DNA of 64,000 bases from Bacteroidales bacterium. Its GTDB lineage: Bacteria > Bacteroidota > Bacteroidia > Bacteroidales > Salinivirgaceae. The notes below the pieces were generated by a model. It was not told the DNA's origin. It was given only the letters and a program-made list of their open reading frames with translations, and searched no databases. Location of the stretch: NCBI GenBank assembly GCA_012519055.1, contig JAAYQU010000001.1, positions 97,920 through 161,919 of the forward strand, in the 5' to 3' direction. Within the stretch, counting starts at the first letter, position 1; each line of letters opens with the position of its first letter. The translations under genes and the position numbers were made by a program. Shown here one piece after another: positions 1 through 8,592 of this stretch.

Positions 1-1
1 A

Positions 2-841
2 AAGGTCTCATATAATATAAAAGGAGAAACGGTAAATATTGCCAGTCGAATGCAGGCTGCATGCAAAACCGGAAATATCAACATCTCTATTATGACATAC
101 GAAATGATACGTGAATATTTCGAATGCGAATATGTAGGTCGAATGCCAGTAAAATATGAAGGAGATGTTGAAATGTATATGGTTAAGGGCTTAAAACCTG
201 AATTTGCAGCTGACGACTCTAAAACTATCCCAAACCAAAAATTTATTGTCAAATATCTTTTAAGACAATTTAGTGATTTACAAGAAATTATATTAGACAA
301 GTTGGAAAAAGAACTTCCTTCGTATTTATATTATCATAATTACAAACACACTATTGATGTTGTATCACAAACTGAATTAATAGGTATTGGCGAAGGTGTT
401 AACGACACAGAAATGTTACTGCTAAAAACTGCAGCACTGTTCCACGATACCGGACATATAGTCAATAGCGATAACCATGAACATTTGGGAACCTTGTTGG
501 TACGTGAAATGTTGCCAAATTACAATTACAACGATGAACAAATTGAGGAAATTTGCAAACTAATAATGGCGACAAAAATGCCACCAAATCCACAAACTTT
601 ACTTGAAAAAATAATGTGCGACGCCGACCTTGATTACTTGGGAAGAGCAGATTTTATTCCTGTTTCAAATACTCTTTTTGAAGAATTAAAAGCGCAAAAT
701 AAAATAACGGAACTTAACGAATGGAACAAAATGCAAGTTAAATTTATTTCAGGACACCAATATTTTACTGATACGGCTAACAAACTGCGAGAAGTAAATA
801 AGCAAAAACAGATAGACCGAATAAAAAGTCTAATAGTTTAA
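2..841 (+). CDS. Class III nucleotide cyclase fused to an HD domain (3' part only)
   Basis: The gene runs in from the left edge; the frame is open from base 2, so the in-frame ATG at 50 is not the real start. The first visible residues (GETVNIASRMQAAC, then GNINIS) are the C-terminal end of a class III adenylate/guanylate cyclase catalytic domain, where the Asn and Arg of NIASR contact substrate or transition state in this family. A separate HD-type helical domain follows (HNYKH, then ALFHDTGH, later CDADLDYLG), with the His/Asp metal ligands of HD phosphohydrolases. Known: class III cyclases make cAMP or cGMP from the NTP; HD domains often hydrolyse phosphodiesters. Inferred: one chain that could both make and break a cyclic nucleotide, or an HD domain with another job. 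The N-terminal region lies outside the window. Confidence 0.8.
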   Translation, partial: KVSYNIKGETVNIASRMQAACKTGNINISIMTYEMIREYFECEYVGRMPVKYEGDVEMYMVKGLKPEFAADDSKTIPNQKFIVKYLLRQFSDLQEIILDKLEKELPSYLYYHNYKHTIDVVSQTELIGIGEGVNDTEMLLLKTAALFHDTGHIVNSDNHEHLGTLLVREMLPNYNYNDEQIEEICKLIMATKMPPNPQTLLEKIMCDADLDYLGRADFIPVSNTLFEELKAQNKITELNEWNKMQVKFISGHQYFTDTANKLREVNKQKQIDRIKSLIV

Positions 842-863
842 TTACTGTTTCACCAAAGTTTAC

Positions 864-871
864 TATATTTG
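864..871 (+). promoter_or_regulatory. Possible -7 box for the small ORF at 955
   Basis: TATATTTG matches the Bacteroidota -7 consensus TAnnTTTG, 83 bp before the ATG at 955. No clear -33 TTTG was seen, so support is only from the match and position. Confidence 0.3.
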
Positions 872-954
872 AACGCAGTTTGACTCTTTTTAACATATTT
901 TAGATTCAGGCTACTAAATAGTCACGCATTACTGATTACAAAAACAATATACAT

Positions 955-1125
955 ATGAAGAAAATTCTTAAAAGCATCGGATTAGTGATAATATTTATCG
1001 GTGTATTTATAGTTGGTTATACTTCTATAGGAACAGTTCAAGATAATACAGGCTTATGGGTAGGCGGTATTATTATATTTATTGGTCTGATAACCTTTAT
1101 TATAACTAACAAGTACATTGAATAG
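955..1125 (+). CDS. Small two-helix membrane protein, 56 aa
   Basis: This short ORF starts MKKILKSIGL and has two hydrophobic stretches (about residues 8-25 and 36-51) separated by a short polar loop (SIGTVQDNTG), ending in a basic/polar tail. This is the pattern of a small inner-membrane hairpin protein. It sits alone between the cyclase gene and convergent pdxA, with a TAnnTTTG box upstream. I recognise no family. Its hydrophobic periodicity and lysine-rich start argue it is real, but short ORFs in AT-rich DNA can look hydrophobic by chance. Confidence 0.5.
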   Translation: MKKILKSIGLVIIFIGVFIVGYTSIGTVQDNTGLWVGGIIIFIGLITFIITNKYIE

Positions 1126-1174
1126 ATATTTATCTAGTAAATTGTTTTGTATTTTCTGTTGCTTAGCAACATAT

Positions 1175-1333
1175 TCATACTGACTTTTTTGCAAAACGCT
1201 TGTTGATATCTAACGCAACCTTAGAAAGCTGAGATATTGTTTTTCCAGGTTGTTCTATTGTGGTCATTAAATTTGTTGTAGTGACCAATGATGTATTCTG
1301 GCCTTCTCTTTTGAAAGCTATCAAGTTAAAAAA
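1175..1333 (-). pseudogene. Possible 3' remnant of a lost gene
   Basis: On the minus strand a frame is open for about 50 codons to a TGA, reading like an ordinary amphipathic protein C-terminus (for example QNTSLVTTTNLM and TISQLSKVALDINKRF), but the only ATG is internal and a stop lies just upstream. The composition resembles a coiled-coil tail. I read it as a possible decayed gene end beyond the pdxA terminator; it could equally be chance. Confidence 0.2.
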
Positions 1334-1360
1334 TTAATTGATTAAAATATAGAAAATTGT

Positions 1361-1383
1361 AAAGGCGGACATGCTCCGCCTTT
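1361..1383 (-). terminator. Hairpin terminator after pdxA
   Basis: A perfect 9-bp inverted repeat (AAAGGCGGA / TCCGCCTTT) with a 5-nt loop lies 6 bp beyond the pdxA stop, flanked by A/T-rich sequence on both sides. It should end the pepA-pdxA transcript. Confidence 0.75.
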
Positions 1384-1388
1384 ATTAA

Positions 1389-2489
1389 TTAAATATCCTC
1401 CTCGTCTCCTTCTATTTGATCAATATACAAATCATCAGTCTGATCAGTATCAAAAGACTGTTTTTGCAAAGGATTTTTTGTTAACTCTTGATATAACTTT
1501 CTGTTCCTTACGATATCAAGGCTTAAAAATAGCGCTTGCAGGAAGGAAGATTCACTTGCCACATTTCTCCCCGTGATATCGAAAGCTGTTCCGTGAGCTG
1601 GAGATGTTCGTATTATTGGAAGTCCTGCAGTATAATTTACTCCTCGGTCAAATGATAATGTTTTAAAGGGTATCAATCCTTGATCGTGATACATTGCTAT
1701 TACGCCGTCAAACTTAAGGTAACTGGCTGCACCAAAAAATCCGTCCGAAGGGAATGGTCCTATTGCAATTATCCCATTATCGCGGCACCTGTTTATGGCA
1801 GGAATAATTATCTCTATCTCTTCCATACCCATAGCGCCTTGTTCTCCCGCATGAGGGTTCAAGCTAAGAACAGCAATATTTGGTCGTGTTATACCAAAAT
1901 CAGATATTAATGATTTGTGCATTAGCTCTATTTTATTGCACAAACCCTCAATTGTCAATGTCTCTGATACTTGTGACAAAGGGATATGTCCAGTTGCTAC
2001 TCCTAATTTAATATTGTCTGCAACCATTAGCATTAATGCGTCATGGGTGTCAAACTTTGATTTTAAATATTCAGTATGTCCGGCAAAAGCAAAACCCACT
2101 TGCTGAACATTCTTTTTATTAATAGGTGCGGTTATTAACGCATCAAGCTTCCCTATTTGTAAGTCACTTACTGCTGCATCAAGCGAACGGATTGAGGCTT
2201 CTCCGGCATCATTAGTTATCTTTCCAAGCTCGACTCGCACATTATCATCTAAAACATTTATTAAGTTTGGCTTATTATGCTGTATCGAATCTATACCTCG
2301 AACGCTAGTAAACGAAAATCTATTAATGTTTAATGCTTTTCGATGATATGCTGCAACCTTGGGCGATCCATAAACTACGGGCGTACACATTTCGTATATT
2401 CTTGGATCCATCAGTCCCTTCATAATAATCTCATAACCAATACCATTAATATCTCCTTGTGTTATACCAATTACGGGTTTTTCGCTCAT
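1389..2489 (-). CDS. pdxA: 4-hydroxythreonine-4-phosphate dehydrogenase PdxA
   Basis: Oxidises 4-phosphohydroxy-L-threonine in the DXP-dependent pyridoxal 5'-phosphate pathway; cytoplasmic, metal- and NAD-dependent. The 366-aa protein opens with the family start GITQGDINGIG. Three histidines in the right contexts form the metal site: H168 (ATGHIPL), H213 (LNPHAGE) and H268 (MYHDQG), matching E. coli PdxA H166, H211 and H266. The C-terminal TSPAHGTAFDI motif is intact. Length is slightly above the usual 330 aa because of a short acidic C-terminal tail (DQTDDLYIDQIEGDEEDI). It lies 18 bp downstream of pepA on the same strand, so the two are probably co-transcribed, with a strong hairpin after it. 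Confidence 0.95.
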   Translation of the reverse strand: MSEKPVIGITQGDINGIGYEIIMKGLMDPRIYEMCTPVVYGSPKVAAYHRKALNINRFSFTSVRGIDSIQHNKPNLINVLDDNVRVELGKITNDAGEASIRSLDAAVSDLQIGKLDALITAPINKKNVQQVGFAFAGHTEYLKSKFDTHDALMLMVADNIKLGVATGHIPLSQVSETLTIEGLCNKIELMHKSLISDFGITRPNIAVLSLNPHAGEQGAMGMEEIEIIIPAINRCRDNGIIAIGPFPSDGFFGAASYLKFDGVIAMYHDQGLIPFKTLSFDRGVNYTAGLPIIRTSPAHGTAFDITGRNVASESSFLQALFLSLDIVRNRKLYQELTKNPLQKQSFDTDQTDDLYIDQIEGDEEDI

Positions 2490-2507
2490 AAAAAGGGTTG
2501 TTAAATA

Positions 2508-3953
2508 TTATTTTTTACTTTTTGAATAATTTGCAAGAAAATCTACCAACAAACGCACTCCGAATCCTGTTGCTCCAGATGTGTAGTATGTATGTGGTTT
2601 TTTATAGAAAGCGGTTCCTGCTATATCAATATGTATGAATGGCTTATGGGCAAACTTTTCTAAAAACTTTCCTGCAGTAATGGCACCACCGAATTTTGAA
2701 CCAATATTTTTCATATCAGCAATGTCTGATTTAAGTTCTTCTGCGTAATCGTCCCAAAATGGGAATACTGCTAAGCGTTCGTGCGTTAAGTTAGCAGAAT
2801 TTAGTAGCTTTGACATAACTGTATCAGATGCATTTCCCATAACTACTGCAGCACGCGAGCCTATCGCTCGTTCTGCTGCCCCTGTGAGGGTTGCAATACT
2901 CAATGTCAATTCTGGTGACCACTGTTTTGAGTAGCTCAATGCATCCGCAAGAATTAAACGCCCTTCGGCATCTGTATTCATAACCTCGACAGTTTTTCCG
3001 TTGTGCATCGTTATTATATCGCCCGGTGCATACGACTCAGCGCTTAAACGATTGTCGGTTGAAGGAATAAGTGCAATAATATGTAATGGCAGCTCAATTT
3101 TTGACGCAATAGAAATTGTATTCATTACCACTGCAGCCCCAGCCATATCACATTTCATATCGTCCATATATTCAGATGGTTTAAGGCTGAGTCCTCCAGA
3201 ATCATAAACTACTCCTTTCCCAACTAAAACTATCGGTTTTTTATTTACAGCTTTCGATGGTTTGTACTCCATTACGGTAAATGTTGGCTGCTCTGTGCTT
3301 CCTTTATTGACAGCTAAAAGCCCTCCCATTCCCATTTGTTGTATCTCTGATTTACGATATATCTGCACAGACACTCCTGCATCACTTCCAATTCTCATAG
3401 CCTCATCAGCCAGTTTGTTCGCTGTTAGATATGATGCCGGTTCGTTTACCATGTCGCGTGCTCTAAAAACACCTGTAACAACAGCTTCTAACTGTTCAAG
3501 GTGCTTAAGTGTAACCTTTTTGCTATACATATTAATCCGACTAAAGCGCTTAACTTTTTGATTGTCGGTAATATATTTTCTAAAACTGTAAGCTGTTAAT
3601 GAAACTCCTTCAATAAAAGATAGGGTCAATAATTCTTTCGATAAATTATCAACAATATTGATAAAATCTACTTGATTTTCCTTAATGTGCTCAGCAACTT
3701 TAACTCCTACATTGCGCAATTCTTCGCATTGTATATCCAAGTCACTTGTCTTATCAGAAACTACTATATAGTTCCAATGATAATAATAGTTTAGGATTAT
3801 AAAATTCTTTTTAGTCTCTATTTGGTGCTGGATATAATCCATTTCCCTGTCAGAAAAAATGCCTGCTGGAAGCTGGCTGATCTCTTCAATTAAAAAGACC
3901 GAATTAACCAATTGTGGTTTATCATCTCGAAGGTTAAATATCAAATCTATCAT
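2508..3953 (-). CDS. pepA: Leucyl aminopeptidase, M17 family
   Basis: Cytosolic aminopeptidase that removes N-terminal residues with two metal ions. The 481-aa protein has the less conserved N-terminal domain (about 1-150) and the M17 catalytic domain with all expected residues: K246, D251, K258, D269, D328, E330 and R332 (the signature NTDAEGRLILADAL covers the last three). These correspond to the metal ligands and catalytic Lys/Arg of E. coli PepA. It heads a probable two-gene unit with pdxA (18-bp gap) and is divergent from the mqnC-like gene. M17 proteins can also bind DNA in enterobacteria; nothing here tests that. Confidence 0.93.
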   Translation of the reverse strand: MIDLIFNLRDDKPQLVNSVFLIEEISQLPAGIFSDREMDYIQHQIETKKNFIILNYYYHWNYIVVSDKTSDLDIQCEELRNVGVKVAEHIKENQVDFINIVDNLSKELLTLSFIEGVSLTAYSFRKYITDNQKVKRFSRINMYSKKVTLKHLEQLEAVVTGVFRARDMVNEPASYLTANKLADEAMRIGSDAGVSVQIYRKSEIQQMGMGGLLAVNKGSTEQPTFTVMEYKPSKAVNKKPIVLVGKGVVYDSGGLSLKPSEYMDDMKCDMAGAAVVMNTISIASKIELPLHIIALIPSTDNRLSAESYAPGDIITMHNGKTVEVMNTDAEGRLILADALSYSKQWSPELTLSIATLTGAAERAIGSRAAVVMGNASDTVMSKLLNSANLTHERLAVFPFWDDYAEELKSDIADMKNIGSKFGGAITAGKFLEKFAHKPFIHIDIAGTAFYKKPHTYYTSGATGFGVRLLVDFLANYSKSKK

Positions 3954-4027
3954 AGCAGTTCGTTTTTATTTACTCTGTAAAGGTACAAAATTGATTTTTT
4001 ATTCTATAATTTTTAACACCTTTAGAG

Positions 4028-4035
4028 TATATTTG
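4028..4035 (+). promoter_or_regulatory. -7 box of mqnC promoter (predicted)
   Basis: TATATTTG fits TAnnTTTG and lies 80 bp before the mqnC start in the divergent pepA/mqnC gap. No good -33 element was seen at the usual spacing. Confidence 0.35.
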
Positions 4036-4115
4036 TTGTGTTTTTATTTTAAAAAATTATCTCTTGAATCTTAAAATATTGCAATAATATATTATTAATC
4101 AGTGATTTAGCGATA

Positions 4116-5213
4116 ATGAAATTAGATATCAATATAATTTTATCAAAAGCATTAAATTTAGGATTTCTTTCGGTTGATGAGCTAATATTTATTTATAATA
4201 ATGCATCGCTCGGTGAATTAATGAGTTGTGCAAACTCAATACGCGAAAAACTGACTCAACCAAGTATTGTTTCATGGATAGTTGACAGAAATATAAATAT
4301 TTCAAACAGATGCTTTTGCGGTTGCAAGTTTTGTAATTTTCATGTTAAGCCTAATGACAAATCATTTTTTGTCACTTCGTTAGAAGAATATAAGCAAAAA
4401 ATTGACGTATTGTTTAAACTTGGTGGCAATCAAATATTGTTACAAGGAGGTCTTGATCCATATGTAGATATTAATTTTTATACCAACTTGTTTCGAGAGT
4501 TAAAAAAACTCTATCCTTCCTTAATTATACATGCCTTGGGTCCAGCAGAGATTCATTTTATTGCCAAAAAATCAAATTTAACCATATCGGAAACATTAGA
4601 AATGCTTGTTGATGCTGGGCTGGACAGTTTACCTGGTGCAGGTGCCGAAATATTGGTCGATAGGGTAAGACAAATTGTCTCTCCCAACAAATGTAGTTCA
4701 GACGAATGGCTAAATATAATGAGAGTTGCACATCAAATGAACCTTCTTACGTCTGCCACAATGATGTTTGGTCATGTAGAAACTATTGCAGAAAGAATGG
4801 AACATTTGATAAAAATTCGTGATTTACAAGCTGAACGTCCCGAAGGAGCACACGGTTTTAAGGCTTTTATTGCTTGGCCCCTACAAAAAAAAGGGACTAC
4901 TTTAGAGAAAGAGTATCCTAATATTAAACGTACAAGTGCTACAGAATATATAAAGATGATTGCTATAAGCCGTATAGCACTGGTAAACGTACAGAATATT
5001 CAGGCGTCGTGGCTTACGGTTGGTAAGGAGATTGCACAAGTTTGCTTGTATGCAGGTGCCAACGACCTTGGTTCTATTATGATTGAAGAGAACGTTGTTT
5101 CTTCTGCCGGATCTAATATTTCAATGAATCAATCGCAACTTATTAACACAATAATTGAAGCAGGATTTAAACCCCTAAAGCGTAATCAAGATTACTCACA
5201 ATATACTGAGTAA
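4116..5213 (+). CDS. mqnC: Radical SAM cyclic dehypoxanthinyl futalosine synthase (MqnC)
   Basis: The MqnC step cyclises dehypoxanthine futalosine in the futalosine route to menaquinone. The 365-aa protein carries the radical SAM cluster motif CX3CX2C at C66, C70 and C73, preceded by the VDRNINISNRC context typical of the MqnC/MqnE/CofH group. The GGNQILLQGGLDP segment and the AHGFKAFIAWPLQ stretch are also typical. An extra Cys (C68) sits inside the cluster motif. The overall pattern favours MqnC over MqnE, but the paralogues are similar. No other menaquinone gene is in the window, so the rest of the pathway must be elsewhere. It is alone on its strand and converges on the next gene. Confidence 0.85.
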   Translation: MKLDINIILSKALNLGFLSVDELIFIYNNASLGELMSCANSIREKLTQPSIVSWIVDRNINISNRCFCGCKFCNFHVKPNDKSFFVTSLEEYKQKIDVLFKLGGNQILLQGGLDPYVDINFYTNLFRELKKLYPSLIIHALGPAEIHFIAKKSNLTISETLEMLVDAGLDSLPGAGAEILVDRVRQIVSPNKCSSDEWLNIMRVAHQMNLLTSATMMFGHVETIAERMEHLIKIRDLQAERPEGAHGFKAFIAWPLQKKGTTLEKEYPNIKRTSATEYIKMIAISRIALVNVQNIQASWLTVGKEIAQVCLYAGANDLGSIMIEENVVSSAGSNISMNQSQLINTIIEAGFKPLKRNQDYSQYTE

Positions 5214-5240
5214 AGCATTGTTAAAACAAACACCTTATAA

Positions 5241-5993
5241 TCAATTTGTTATCATGATTTTTTTAGAAACAACTTTACCATCGATAAAATGCATGGTTAA
5301 AATATAGAGTCCTGGCATTGCCGGCTTTTCTAAAACTATCTGATTTTCAGAATTATTTGACGTAGTTTGAATAACTACTCTTCCAAGCATATCAATAACT
5401 GTAACTTTTGATTGCTTTTCTAACTGTACACCTGTTACAAAAATATTATTATCTTGTATTTCTATTGCAACATCTTGATTCTCTACGCTTTCTATATTTA
5501 TACCGCTACATCCTTTAAAAATTTCGGATATGTTTTCTAGTGAACTTGTTTTGTACGACAAATCACTACAAATTACGTAGTACTGAGGCGTATAATTAAT
5601 ATTGTAACCATACTGTTCACTTAAAACAGAGTCTCCATATTCAGCTCTAAAAAACACATAAGTAGCGCCGTAAGTCTGCATAAATTCTTCTATTTGCTCG
5701 TTTGAGACTCCTCCTGTTTCAATAGCCCAAACCCATCCTTTCTCACCCAACTGTGCATCACGCTGCCAAACCAACTCAATAGTTGGAACTGCCTCTTGGC
5801 ACGTACCACAATTAACCCCGAAAAAAATCAAAGCCACTGTTTTGCCTTTCTCAAGCTCTGAGTACAAATTATAAGTAACTCCATCCACTGACGTGAGTGT
5901 AAAGTCAGGTGGAGGTGGTATATCAGCTTTTACACTAATAACTAATGTAACAAATATCAATAATATTAAATTTCTAAGCATTGCAATTATCAT
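5241..5993 (-). CDS. Secreted thioredoxin-like protein with type IX sorting domain
   Basis: The 250-aa protein starts with a hydrophobic signal peptide (to about residue 23), followed by a thioredoxin/redoxin-like domain (about 30-165) with an active-site type CGTC at C62-C65. A C-terminal region (about 170-250) looks like a type A Por/type IX sorting domain (VIDMLGRVV, then PGLYILTM, ending SKKIMITN). Known: such domains send proteins through the SprA translocon to the surface or medium. Inferred: a surface or secreted disulfide oxidoreductase. It is 7 bp from folK on the same strand and probably co-transcribed with it. An internal ATG (residue 5, MLRN) could be the true start. Confidence 0.8.
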   Translation of the reverse strand: MIIAMLRNLILLIFVTLVISVKADIPPPPDFTLTSVDGVTYNLYSELEKGKTVALIFFGVNCGTCQEAVPTIELVWQRDAQLGEKGWVWAIETGGVSNEQIEEFMQTYGATYVFFRAEYGDSVLSEQYGYNINYTPQYYVICSDLSYKTSSLENISEIFKGCSGINIESVENQDVAIEIQDNNIFVTGVQLEKQSKVTVIDMLGRVVIQTTSNNSENQIVLEKPAMPGLYILTMHFIDGKVVSKKIMITN

Positions 5994-6000
5994 TTAATTG

Positions 6001-6492
6001 TTAGTCACAAAATAGCTTAACATCTGAGTTGTCTGTGCATGTTTGTAACAAATCCAAAACGGTTTTGTTTAATATCGGATGAACTTTATTTGGTTGTATT
6101 TCTGACAACGGGACAAGAACAAATCTACGATTAGCAAGTCTACTGTGTGGTACAATTAGTTCTGATGAATTGATAATGAGGTTATCAATAAACAATATAT
6201 CAATATCAATCGTACGTGAATAATATCTTTTTTGAGCTTTATATTGTTCTTCCCTACCCAACTCTTTCTCTATTTTTTGAGTCTTTTTAAAAAAATTTTT
6301 GGGCATAAGTTCTGAAACAACTATTACAGCCTGATTTAGAAATGATGGTGCTTCGAAACCCCACGAAGCTGTTTCATAAACTTGTGATTTTTTAGCAATA
6401 GTTCCACAATGCACAGATAATTGTTCAATTGCTCTCTCTAAATACATTAACTTGTTTCCGAGATTTGAGCCTAACATAATTGTATATTCCAT
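6001..6492 (-). CDS. folK: 6-hydroxymethyl-7,8-dihydropterin pyrophosphokinase
   Basis: FolK transfers pyrophosphate from ATP to 6-hydroxymethyldihydropterin in folate synthesis. The 163-aa protein has the family start LGSNLGNK, the central YYSRTIDIDILFID block that supplies the Mg-binding Asp pair, and the VPHSRLANRRFVLVPL block. Length is normal for a single-domain FolK. It lies upstream of the thioredoxin-like gene (7-bp gap) and downstream of the aspartase gene, from which it is separated by a strong hairpin terminator. Confidence 0.93.
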   Translation of the reverse strand: MEYTIMLGSNLGNKLMYLERAIEQLSVHCGTIAKKSQVYETASWGFEAPSFLNQAVIVVSELMPKNFFKKTQKIEKELGREEQYKAQKRYYSRTIDIDILFIDNLIINSSELIVPHSRLANRRFVLVPLSEIQPNKVHPILNKTVLDLLQTCTDNSDVKLFCD

Positions 6493-6524
6493 AGAGCTAT
6501 AAATGTCTTTTAATAAGCATAAAT

Positions 6525-6556
6525 AAAACGGACAGTTTTTTAACTCTGTCCGTTTT
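6525..6556 (-). terminator. Hairpin terminator after the aspartase gene
   Basis: A perfect 11-bp stem (AAAACGGACAG / CTGTCCGTTTT) with a 10-nt loop follows the aspartase stop by about 20 bp; on the minus strand the stem ends in TTTTATTTA. It separates aspA from folK. Confidence 0.8.
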
Positions 6557-6575
6557 ACTGGGAAAATATTATGTT

Positions 6576-8453
6576 TTACTTTTTACTTTTCATTTTACGT
6601 GGTTTAATCATATTTTCGGGTGCTAAAGCGTTATCAAGTTCTTCTTTTGATAAAACTTTATTTTCGAGGACTAACTCATAAACCGAACGATTTTCTTTTA
6701 GTGCTTGTTGTGCAAGCTTAGTTGAAGCTTTATAACCTATTAATGGGTTCAATGCTGTTACTAAACCTATTGAATTATGAACCATATTGCGGCAATGTTC
6801 CACATTAGCTGTGATTCCATCGATACATCGGAAACGCAGTGTGTCCATTCCGTTTTTAAGCATTTCAATATTTTCAAGCGTACTTTGTACTATAAGCGGT
6901 TCCATTACGTTAAGCTCAAGTTGTCCAGCTTCAGATGCAATTGTAACTGCCATATCATTACCTATTACTTTAAATGCAATTTGGTTAACTACTTCTGGTA
7001 TCACCGGATTAACCTTTCCAGGCATAATTGATGAGCCTGGTTGCATAGGCGGTAAATTAATTTCACCTATACCTGTACGAGGTCCACTAGAAAGCAGTCT
7101 TAGGTCGTTACAAATTTTCGACAGTTTAACTGCAAGACGTTTAATGGTTGAAGAATACATTACAAAATCGCTTGTGTCTTGTGTCGCTTCAATTAAGTTT
7201 TTTGCAAGTTTTAGATCGAATCCTGTGATCTCTCTCAAGTGTTCTAAAACTATTCCGCTGTACTCAGGATCAGCATTAATGCCTGTACCAATAGCTGTGG
7301 CTCCCATATTTATTTCGGTAAACAGCAAAACATTACTTTCAAGTCGCTCAACTTCTTCTTCTAATGTACTTGCATATGCCTCAAAAGTTTGTCCCAAAGT
7401 CATCGGAACTGCATCTTGAAGCTGTGTCCTTCCCATTTTAATAACATCCTTAAACTCAACTGATTTACGTTGAAACGAATCAATTAAGTTTTTCAAAACC
7501 TCAACAAATTTGATATTGCTGTATAACAATGCAAGCTTAACTGCTGTAGGATACGCGTCGTTAGTACTTTGGCTTAAATTCACATGATCGTTTGGACTGC
7601 AATGTGTATAATCGCCTTTCTCATATCCCATAAGCTCAAGTGCCCTGTTGGCAATAACTTCGTTGGCATTCATATTTGTAGATGTACCTGCCCCTCCCTG
7701 TATCATATCAACCACAAAGTGTCCATGATATTTTCCTTTAATTATCTCATCACATGCACCACAAATAGCATCAGTAACCTCTTTTGACATTAACCCAAGA
7801 TCATGGTTTGCAAGTGCTGCAGCCATTTTAACGATAGCCAACGATTGAACTAATGCCGGATAAAACCTGAGTGTTACACCGCTGATATCAAAATTTTCTA
7901 TTGCACGCATAGTTTGTATGCCATAATACGCATGTTCGGGAACTTCGCGATCTCCCAACAAGTCTGTTTCAGTTCTTGTACGACCGGGCAAGTATTGTGC
8001 TCCGTCATCAATCAATTGCGCGTTAGCATTATACATCCGTCGCTGAATCACTGATGAAAGATTTCTAAGAACAGTGATAATAATATCAGGGTTCCCACTG
8101 CAAGACTCGCGAAAATCATCACTGTTAATTTTTAGCACTGTTAAATCCGAAGCAGCTCTGGCATTTGTGCTATGCGGAGTTTTTTCTATTAACGAACCTT
8201 CACCCATGAAGTCATACTTCCCAAAATGTGTTATTCGTCTTTCATCGCCCCGAGGTGTTTTTTTGTACAATTCAACTTCGCCGGAATAGATTACAAAAAT
8301 TGCTTCTCGGGTTGCATTTTGCTTGTATAAATGCTCTCCTTCACTGTAATTACACGTTTTAACAATATTACTAAATATTGCCATTTCCTTGTCGGATAAA
8401 CCTTTGAACAGTTGTGTCTTTTTTAGAAAATCTCGAATTTGAATTTCAGTCAT
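6576..8453 (-). CDS. aspA: Aspartate ammonia-lyase with N-terminal cNMP-binding-type domain
   Basis: Residues from about 160 on form a complete aspartase (L-aspartate to fumarate plus ammonia): start ETDLLGDREVPEHAYYG, the substrate-contact TNDAYPT region, and the superfamily signature GSSIMPGKVNPV. The C-terminal part of about 465 aa is normal size. Residues about 10-135 are a Crp-type cyclic-nucleotide-binding fold (FGKYDFMGEGSL; G84-E85). The phosphate-binding Arg of CRP (R82) aligns with His94 (TPHSTNARA), so ligand binding is uncertain; R99 follows closely. A short linker (about 140-158) joins the domains. Inferred: aspartase controlled by a small ligand, or a domain used only for assembly. 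It is a single gene with its own terminator. The alternative fumarase C is less likely, judging from the overall motif set, but this was not tested. Confidence 0.88.
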   Translation of the reverse strand: MTEIQIRDFLKKTQLFKGLSDKEMAIFSNIVKTCNYSEGEHLYKQNATREAIFVIYSGEVELYKKTPRGDERRITHFGKYDFMGEGSLIEKTPHSTNARAASDLTVLKINSDDFRESCSGNPDIIITVLRNLSSVIQRRMYNANAQLIDDGAQYLPGRTRTETDLLGDREVPEHAYYGIQTMRAIENFDISGVTLRFYPALVQSLAIVKMAAALANHDLGLMSKEVTDAICGACDEIIKGKYHGHFVVDMIQGGAGTSTNMNANEVIANRALELMGYEKGDYTHCSPNDHVNLSQSTNDAYPTAVKLALLYSNIKFVEVLKNLIDSFQRKSVEFKDVIKMGRTQLQDAVPMTLGQTFEAYASTLEEEVERLESNVLLFTEINMGATAIGTGINADPEYSGIVLEHLREITGFDLKLAKNLIEATQDTSDFVMYSSTIKRLAVKLSKICNDLRLLSSGPRTGIGEINLPPMQPGSSIMPGKVNPVIPEVVNQIAFKVIGNDMAVTIASEAGQLELNVMEPLIVQSTLENIEMLKNGMDTLRFRCIDGITANVEHCRNMVHNSIGLVTALNPLIGYKASTKLAQQALKENRSVYELVLENKVLSKEELDNALAPENMIKPRKMKSKK

Positions 8454-8592
8454 TTTATTTATAATTTTATTTGATTAAAAACAACATTAATATTTTAAGG
8501 ATTTGGTCACAATAAACTTGCCGAAACTAATAAATTAAAAGTAAAACAATTCACCTGTAAAATCTTTATCCTTTATATTTTTTGCGATCTGT

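Noticed and set aside
6787..7419. Long plus-strand frame (210 codons) inside the aspartase gene
   Set aside because: It is antisense to the conserved catalytic core of aspA, its translation is low-complexity and Ser/Ile-rich, and no start signal is near.
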